Assembly: GCA_031556065.1 (NCBI GenBank)
Contig: JAVBTR010000060.1
Coordinates: forward strand, 1-64,000
Direction of reading: 5' to 3'
Source of the DNA: JAVBTR01 sp031556065
Lineage (GTDB): Bacteria; Bacillota; Clostridia; Christensenellales; Aristaeellaceae
DNA length: 64,000 nt
This document shows positions 60,194-64,000 of the stretch, in pieces. Under the pieces are notes generated by a model, which saw nothing but the letters and a program-made list of their open reading frames with translations, made no database searches and was not told the origin of the DNA. The first letter of the stretch is position 1, and each line of letters opens with the position of its first letter. The translations under genes and the position numbers were made by a program.

Positions 60194-60487
60194 ATGGATG
60201 GAACAGCCTTGTGGGTAAGGGCGATCAAGCATAGCAAGATTGTGAACCACGACACGGAGCCCTGCGATCACGGCGGGGTGCTGGAAGCCTTGCAGGCTGT
60301 TTGCCAGCGGATGGATTTAGCCCGACCCATTTGGTTGGAGAAGAACCAGCGGGAATGGGATGAGTTTTCCCAAACGAGGTTTTTACCCAGCCAGTTTATG
60401 GAACCAGTCAATTTCGATAGATTAGAGATCGAGTTTATCAACCCAAAGGCAGCAAAAAAGAAAAGCATGGACCCCAGAAACGGATAA
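60194..60487 (+). CDS. Small conserved-looking cytoplasmic protein
   Basis: A 97-residue protein starting 3 bases after the glycosyltransferase stop, with GGAGGAATAACC overlapping that gene end. It has no signal peptide or membrane helix and contains VLEALQAVCQRMDLARPIW. I do not recognise the family. Co-transcription with the glycosyltransferase is likely. Repeat sequence begins 8 bases after its stop. Confidence 0.65.
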   Translation: MDGTALWVRAIKHSKIVNHDTEPCDHGGVLEALQAVCQRMDLARPIWLEKNQREWDEFSQTRFLPSQFMEPVNFDRLEIEFINPKAAKKKSMDPRNG

Positions 60488-60494
60488 TGCAAAA

Positions 60495-60530
60495 GGGACT
60501 GTGGCAGCAAGAATAAGGGATTTTCAAGCA
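60495..60530. repeat. Left fragment of a hairpin-array repeat cut by an IS
   Basis: GGGACTGTGGCAGCAAGAAT and the following TAAGGGATTTTCAAG match the ends of copies B and C. The match stops at the IS inverted repeat at 60531. The element appears to resume at 61202 (GATACATAAGGGCTGAAATC), so the IS sits inside an older repeat. Confidence 0.75.
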
Positions 60531-60540
60531 ATATCATTAA

Positions 60541-60581
60541 GTTAAGCCGGAGAGATCAAAACACCTCCGGCTTAACTTTTT
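60541..60581 (+). terminator. Terminator in the left IS end
   Basis: GTTAAGCCGGAG (60541-60552) and CTCCGGCTTAAC (60565-60576) form a 12-bp perfect stem followed by TTTTT on the plus strand. It stops transcripts coming from the glycosyltransferase operon. Confidence 0.8.
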
Positions 60582-61071
60582 GGGGAAAAGAAAAAGGGGA
60601 AGGGAAAAAGACAGATTGCCATCTGTCTAAAAAAAGGATATGTAACTGGTTAAAACCATTGCGATCCACCCTGTTTTTGAAGTGATTGTCGGCATCTTGT
60701 GGGTTGTGGGCTATATTGATATCTGAACCGTCACATGCCAAAAGATGATAGCCGCGATATGTTTTCTCCCGAGGAAAACAACGATTAAATTCGTGAAATA
60801 GAAACTGAAAAGCCCTGGGTAGGATTTTACCTCGCTGTTGGTTAAAAGCGGATACGCTTGCTGTATCTGGTGCGTAATTGAAATGCTTTAATAACTCGCT
60901 GTTCAAACTGCCGCTTTCCATGGAAAAAAGAAGTTTTACCATTGTCTCAAATGGTAACTTTCTGTTCCTAATAAAATCCCGTTTGGGATCCATTACGAAT
61001 GCACCCAAATCTTCTCCCATTTCCTGGATCTTTTCTTCCAGCTTTGCTTTGACAAATGCCGAGTATTTCAT
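60556..61071 (-). pseudogene. Truncated IS4-family transposase
   Basis: 171 codons from an ATG at 61071. The N-terminal part is like IS4-family transposases (MKYSAFVKAKLEEKIQEMGED, then KLPFETMVKLLFSMESGSLNSEL) and reaches the first catalytic aspartate region LLACDGSDINIAHNPQD. Soon after FNQLHILFLDR the likeness ends and the frame runs into the opposite IS end. The second Asp and the Glu of the DDE triad are missing, so it is inactive. It could only be moved by a full copy elsewhere. Confidence 0.85.
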
Positions 61072-61154
61072 TGCCTTACCTCCTGGCTTTTTTCGTTCAA
61101 GAGGCTTCGCTGCAAATTTTTTCTCATTTGTTAAGCCCTTTTTTGTATGAAAAA

Positions 61155-61185
61155 AGCAAGGCTTTTTCCCTGCCTTGCTCTTTTT
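61155..61185 (-). terminator. Terminator in the right IS end
   Basis: GCAAGGC (61156-61162) and GCCTTGC (61172-61178) form a stem followed by six Ts on the minus strand. It stops transcription entering the IS from the right. Confidence 0.6.
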
Positions 61186-61201
61186 CTTAACTTAATGATA
61201 T

Positions 61202-61232
61202 TTGATACATAAGGGCTGAAATCCCTTAACCG
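61202..61232. repeat. Right fragment of the interrupted repeat
   Basis: TTGATACATAAGGGCTGAAA and the following TCCCTTAA correspond to the inner end of copies B and C (ATACATAAGGGATTTCATCC in reverse). It carries one hairpin, TAAGGGcTGAAATCCCTTA, with one mismatch. Confidence 0.6.
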
Positions 61233-61392
61233 GGGGCTGTCGCAATAAGGAAAACGCTGGGACGCTGTCCCAGATCCAGTTTAAGGGATTTCATCCCTTA
61301 AAAATCCCATAATGGGATCAAAGGGATGTATCCCTTTGCGGGTTCCAAGGGCAGAGCCCTTGGCGTTCCTTGATTCTTATTGCGACAGCCCC
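61233..61392. repeat. 160-base hairpin array with 17-bp perfect inverted ends
   Basis: GGGGCTGTCGCAATAAG (61233-61249) is matched exactly by its complement at 61376-61392. Between them stand five short hairpins in series: CTGGGAC/GTCCCAG, TTTAAGGGAT/ATCCCTTAAA, ATCCCAT/ATGGGAT, AAAGGGAT/ATCCCTTT and CCAAGGGC/GCCCTTGG, with loops of 1-3 bases. No coding capacity. It is the best-defined copy of the repeat family in the window. Confidence 0.85.
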
Positions 61393-61401
61393 TTTTTATT
61401 A

Positions 61402-61430
61402 TTGTCAAACGATAATTCTTGCGCTATACT
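61402..61430 (+). promoter_or_regulatory. Promoter of the DUF2975 operon
   Basis: TTGTCA (61402-61407), 17 bases, TATACT (61425-61430). It begins 10 bases after the hairpin array. Confidence 0.65.
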
Positions 61431-61437
61431 CAAAATG

Positions 61438-61458
61438 AATTATTGAATAACAATAATT
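61438..61458 (+). promoter_or_regulatory. Dyad just downstream of the DUF2975 promoter
   Basis: AATTATTG (61438-61445) and CAATAATT (61451-61458), perfect 8-bp arms 5 bases apart, between the -10 box and the GGAGG at 61460. A site for autoregulation by the small Xre protein of the same operon is likely but not shown. Confidence 0.5.
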
Positions 61459-61470
61459 TGGAGGTGGCGT

Positions 61471-62430
61471 ATGAAGCGTAAACTGTATACAAGCCTGTTG
61501 GCAGCGGAAGCGGTTGCTTGTGTGGTTTTGTGCCTGGTACAGGCATCCTTTGGGAATGCTTTTTCCACCATTATGGCGTTCCCCTTTGAACAGATTGGTC
61601 TGGGCTTGCGGGCTCTTTCCCTTTGGGGGTGGCTGGGCAATATACTGGCGGTGGTGCTGTACCTTGGCCTAAGTTTGCTGCCCATAGCCGCTCTTGTTAG
61701 AAAGAGGCGGAAGCTGGAAAAAGAGGATTGGCTTTTGGGGCTTTTAAGCGTTCTTTTGTTTGTGGTGTTGTACGCAATGGTCAACCCCGGCATGATAAGC
61801 CTTAAGGCGAAAGGGCTTTCCCAGGCTGTAGGCAAAGGGGCCTTGGGCCTTTTGGTTTATTCGGTGCTGTGCGGCTATTCGATTCTGAGGATGCTGCGTT
61901 TGTTCCGCGCAGGGGGCACCGAAAAACTCCTGGGGTATCTGTCGGTTATGCTGATGCTGATGGGGGCGCTGTTCGTGTATGCGGCTTTCGGCGCTTGCTT
62001 TGGGGCCATGCTGGATTCCCTTAACGCACTGAAGGCGGGCAATGTGGGCAACGAGCATTTACTGGGCACGACCTACTTTTGTCTCGGTTTTAAAGCCTTG
62101 GTGGATGGGCTGCCCTATTTAATGAATGTGGCGGTGGTGCTGGGGGCGCTGAATTTATTGGATGAAATGCGCCGGGACCGGTATTCGGAAAGCACAGTGG
62201 CGGCGGCAGAACGTATGTGTCGGCTGTGCGTTGTGGCATTGGCGGCAACGGTGCTTGCCAATATCGGCTTCAACCTGGTGCAGCTTTTATTGGTTAACGC
62301 TCTGATGACCACCCATATAGGGGTGCAGATTCCCCTGGGTTCCATTGGTTTTGTGCTTGTGGCACTGCTGTTAACCAGGCTGATCACCGAAAACAAGCAG
62401 CTTAAGGACGACAATGAACTGTTTATTTAG
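61471..62430 (+). CDS. DUF2975-like multi-helix membrane protein
   Basis: A 319-residue protein with about eight hydrophobic helices and a charged tail RLITENKQLKDDNELF. The tail and the adjoining small Xre-type gene are typical of DUF2975 membrane proteins paired with YozG. The pairing is widespread in Firmicutes; the function is unknown. It is longer than many DUF2975 members (about 160-220), perhaps through an N-terminal duplication of helices. GGAGG lies 6 bases before the ATG. Confidence 0.72.
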   Translation: MKRKLYTSLLAAEAVACVVLCLVQASFGNAFSTIMAFPFEQIGLGLRALSLWGWLGNILAVVLYLGLSLLPIAALVRKRRKLEKEDWLLGLLSVLLFVVLYAMVNPGMISLKAKGLSQAVGKGALGLLVYSVLCGYSILRMLRLFRAGGTEKLLGYLSVMLMLMGALFVYAAFGACFGAMLDSLNALKAGNVGNEHLLGTTYFCLGFKALVDGLPYLMNVAVVLGALNLLDEMRRDRYSESTVAAAERMCRLCVVALAATVLANIGFNLVQLLLVNALMTTHIGVQIPLGSIGFVLVALLLTRLITENKQLKDDNELFI

Positions 62431-62439
62431 AGGTGGGTT

Positions 62440-62667
62440 ATGGCCATACGAATTTATTTGGAAGATATTTTAAAACAGCGGAGGATGACCTCTAAAGAGC
62501 TGTGCGCTCTGGTGGGCATTACAGAGGCCAACCTTTCCATTTTGCGCAGCGGCAAAGCCAAGGGCGTTCGCTTTGGCACCATTAATAAAATCTGCTGGCA
62601 TCTCAAGTGCGATGTGGGCGATATACTTAAATTCGACGGAACGTTGGAGGGTAACGATGAAACGTAA
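62440..62667 (+). CDS. YozG-type Xre helix-turn-helix regulator
   Basis: A 75-residue single-domain DNA-binding protein: ILKQRRMTSKELCALVGITEANLSILRSGKAKGVRF followed by TINKICWHLKCDVGDILKF. This is the classic YozG/Cro form that accompanies DUF2975 proteins. It probably controls its own operon through the dyad at 61438. It starts 9 bases after the membrane gene and overlaps the lipoprotein gene by 11 bases. Confidence 0.92.
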   Translation: MAIRIYLEDILKQRRMTSKELCALVGITEANLSILRSGKAKGVRFGTINKICWHLKCDVGDILKFDGTLEGNDET

Positions 62668-63613
62668 AGTAATGGCTTTGATGTGCCTGGCGGCCATGCT
62701 GTTGGCACTGACAGGCTGCCAGCTGGCCAAGGAGGACCAGGGAACAGAGGTCCGGGAAGATAAGCTGGTTGGCCTTTATATTACCACGGAATACCTGGAC
62801 CTGTTCAATTTCGATAGCTATTTGGAGGATCATATTGGCAAGCTTTCGGGTGGTGGGGAATTTGTGGTTGAGGGGGATACGCAAAAATACCAGGGACGGC
62901 TGTACGCTACGCTGAAGCCTAGAGGCGATTCTGGTGTGGCTACGCACGAGTATGTGTTTGAAAACGTTCCGGGCATGGCCTTCTTTGCGCCTGCCGTGCC
63001 CGAAATGGATGGCCACGAAGGTTACATTACCCTCATGACGGACGAGGGGATCATCGAACCACACCAAGACTTAAAATACACCAATGAAAACGAAGAGAGC
63101 ATCACCTTGAAGGGCACCATGTATGTGGCCCCCTCCGGTAAGAAGGAGCGAATCTATTACTTTAATCCCGTTTATCAAACACAGGACGGCAGCGTTTATA
63201 CCGTTTCCGGCAGCGGCTTTGTGGTAGAAAACGAAAACTACAGCCAGGGGTCTGTTTATTCCCAGACCTTGGATGCTTCTTCCACTATTACAGAGAATGG
63301 CAAGACACAAAAAGAGAGCTTCTCCATTACCCTTGCTATGGAATATTTATATGCCCCCACTAAGATCGCTGTTTGCCAGGTGGATCAAGATTACAGCCTG
63401 CTTTTGCGGACAGAATATGCACCCGATGCCATGCCGGAGAAGATCACCCCGGAAAAGGAGACCGCTTTTTTCATTGTGGAAACCCATTGCCTGGACGATA
63501 AAGGGAACGCCCTTATTAAGCGGGAGATATGTGATAGGGATGCCCAAAGCATTGTTACTTTCGTTGTAAGGGAAGATGGGGTGTGTATACGGCATGGGAT
63601 GAGGATTGAGTAA
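62657..63613 (+). CDS. Lipoprotein of unknown function
   Basis: A 318-residue protein with signal peptide MKRKVMALMCLAAMLLALTGC and a clear lipobox LTGC (Cys21). The mature part is beta-rich with many aromatic residues (ERIYYFNPVYQTQDGSVYTVSG). No family is recognised. The start at 62657 is fixed by GGAGGG 6-7 bases upstream, inside the end of the yozG-like gene. The three-gene operon suggests a surface partner for the DUF2975 protein. Confidence 0.8.
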   Translation: MKRKVMALMCLAAMLLALTGCQLAKEDQGTEVREDKLVGLYITTEYLDLFNFDSYLEDHIGKLSGGGEFVVEGDTQKYQGRLYATLKPRGDSGVATHEYVFENVPGMAFFAPAVPEMDGHEGYITLMTDEGIIEPHQDLKYTNENEESITLKGTMYVAPSGKKERIYYFNPVYQTQDGSVYTVSGSGFVVENENYSQGSVYSQTLDASSTITENGKTQKESFSITLAMEYLYAPTKIAVCQVDQDYSLLLRTEYAPDAMPEKITPEKETAFFIVETHCLDDKGNALIKREICDRDAQSIVTFVVREDGVCIRHGMRIE

Positions 63614-63808
63614 GGACTTATTGACTTTAGCAGAGTTTTTAGATTTTAACGAACTAAAGCGGGCCAACGCGTTGACCGCCATTTTTCGCTGCGTACACAG
63701 TTCAAGTATGCGTTACGACCCCTTGTGTTGTCGTGTTTCATGTCTCCAGACCATGTATAGGCTGAAATAGCGTGCTCCTGGCTTGTGCTTGCGAGTGCAT
63801 ATAAGTTT

Positions 63809-63930
63809 GTGTCAAGAATCGTTTCACTCTCTTGACCTGGGTGTTGTTTTTTGGATTTCAATAGGCTACGGGGTTACGTTGGGCTCTGCCCAAACCCGTT
63901 TAAGGGATTTCATCCCTTAAAAATCCCCTA
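63809..63930. repeat. Inverted partial copy of the hairpin-array repeat
   Basis: Read on the minus strand from 63930, TAGGGGATTTTTAAGGGATG..., GTTTGGGCAGAGCCCAACG and CAAGAGAGTGAAACGATTC line up with 51551-51662 of copy C. The first hairpin stem differs in sequence (TAAGGGAT/ATCCCTTA in place of CAAGGGT/ACCCTTG) yet keeps position and pairing. The bases from 63614 to 63808, between the lipoprotein stop and this repeat, hold no gene or structure I can identify. Confidence 0.75.
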
Positions 63931-64000
63931 TTTTTTTACCTCTATGAACCGCTTGATCAGTTCCACCGCACCTTCCACGCCAACGGCCCCGGTATCGATG
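63928..64000 (-). CDS. C-terminal end of a gene running off the window
   Basis: On the minus strand a reading frame enters at the right edge and ends at TAG (63928-63930), giving IDTGAVGVEGAVELIKRFIEVKK. The stop lies in the first bases of the repeat. The tail resembles the C terminus of cytidylate kinase-like proteins (DTGxxGxEGAVELI), but 23 residues are too few to be sure. Confidence 0.5.
   Translation of the reverse strand, partial: IDTGAVGVEGAVELIKRFIEVKK

Larger units (their letters stand above)
60531..61201 (-). mobile_element. Internally deleted IS4-type element with both ends
   Basis: Perfect 16-bp inverted repeats ATATCATTAAGTTAAG (60531-60546) and its complement (61186-61201) enclose 671 bases. 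Inside is the first third of an IS4-family transposase gene on the minus strand. A full IS4-type element is about 1.4 kb, so the 3' part of the gene is lost. Each end has a terminator hairpin that would block transcription coming from outside. I cannot find a clear target duplication. Confidence 0.8.

Noticed and set aside
61233..61392. CRISPR-like array because of regular short palindromes
   Set aside because: The palindromes differ in sequence, spacing is irregular, there are no unique spacers and no cas genes.
63646..63861. 71-codon minus-strand frame after the lipoprotein gene
   Set aside because: It runs into the repeat copy, has no ribosome site, and its composition is unlike neighbouring genes; I treat it as non-coding, though a decayed mobile fragment is possible.

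Overview
The window reads as a chromosomal segment of a mid-GC, Gram-positive, spore-lineage Firmicute of the class Clostridia. Support: strong AGGAGG ribosome binding sites, sigma-A type promoters (TTGACA-N17-TATAAT forms), genes for SigH, NrdR, YlmC, Mini-III, ThyX, a YacP-type NYN nuclease and a YlbJ-like sporulation protein, LplB/YtcP-type sugar transporters, and no outer-membrane genes. A gut or rumen fibre-degrading member of the Christensenellales/Oscillospirales side of Clostridia is my inference; the sequence does not prove the family.

Layout. 1-3.8 kb: a three-gene sugar ABC operon on the minus strand. 3.8-15.6 kb: a chemosensory cluster. cheR-cheB run forward and meet, stop codon on stop codon, a long minus-strand operon reading MCP, response regulator-GGDEF, CheA, CheW, L,D-transpeptidase, secreted protein, MBOAT O-acyltransferase and AlgJ/DHHW protein. 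The chemosensory and envelope genes are linked by overlapping or nearly touching ends. 15.8-19.1 kb: a translationally coupled redox operon (DsbA-like, aldo/keto reductase with ferredoxin tail, HI0933-like flavoprotein) divergent from a nitroreductase. 19.1-30.2 kb: a xylan/xylo-oligosaccharide locus. Two permeases, two paralogous binding proteins and a membrane AraC sensor run leftward, and three cytoplasmic glycosidases (six-hairpin GH63-like, GH43, GH10) run rightward, around a nested symmetrical dyad. 30.3-36.9 kb: aconitase, HAD phosphatase, COG2509 flavoprotein, YlbJ-like protein and DUF1015 protein. 37.2-45.1 kb: nrdR, ylmC, an LCP protein, a 1294-residue MBG-type surface protein, CvpA and a DUF5711 protein. 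45.2-51.5 kb: a degenerate SerRS-like gene, a HAD gene, an odd family 3 binding protein, then mrnC-thyX-rlmB-yacP-sigH. 52-56.1 kb: a methyltransferase with a leader ORF and two tail-to-tail ECF sigma/membrane-protein modules. 56.2-60.5 kb: cimA, rlmD and a glycosyltransferase. 60.5-64 kb: an internally deleted IS4-type element, hairpin-array repeats, a DUF2975-YozG-lipoprotein operon and the tail of a further gene.

The points I would look at first are: (1) the physical and translational coupling of a complete chemosensory core to cell-wall and O-acyl transfer genes, suggesting an alternative-function chemosensory system; (2) a SerRS homologue that keeps its tRNA-binding coiled coil but has clean in-frame losses of the serine-binding and motif 2 regions; (3) a binding protein whose two lobes are in swapped order; (4) a family of intergenic elements built of tandem hairpins between GGGGCTGTCGCA-type inverted ends; and (5) a candidate leader-peptide attenuator in front of a methyltransferase. 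All functional statements are from reading the sequence and translations; no database search was run.
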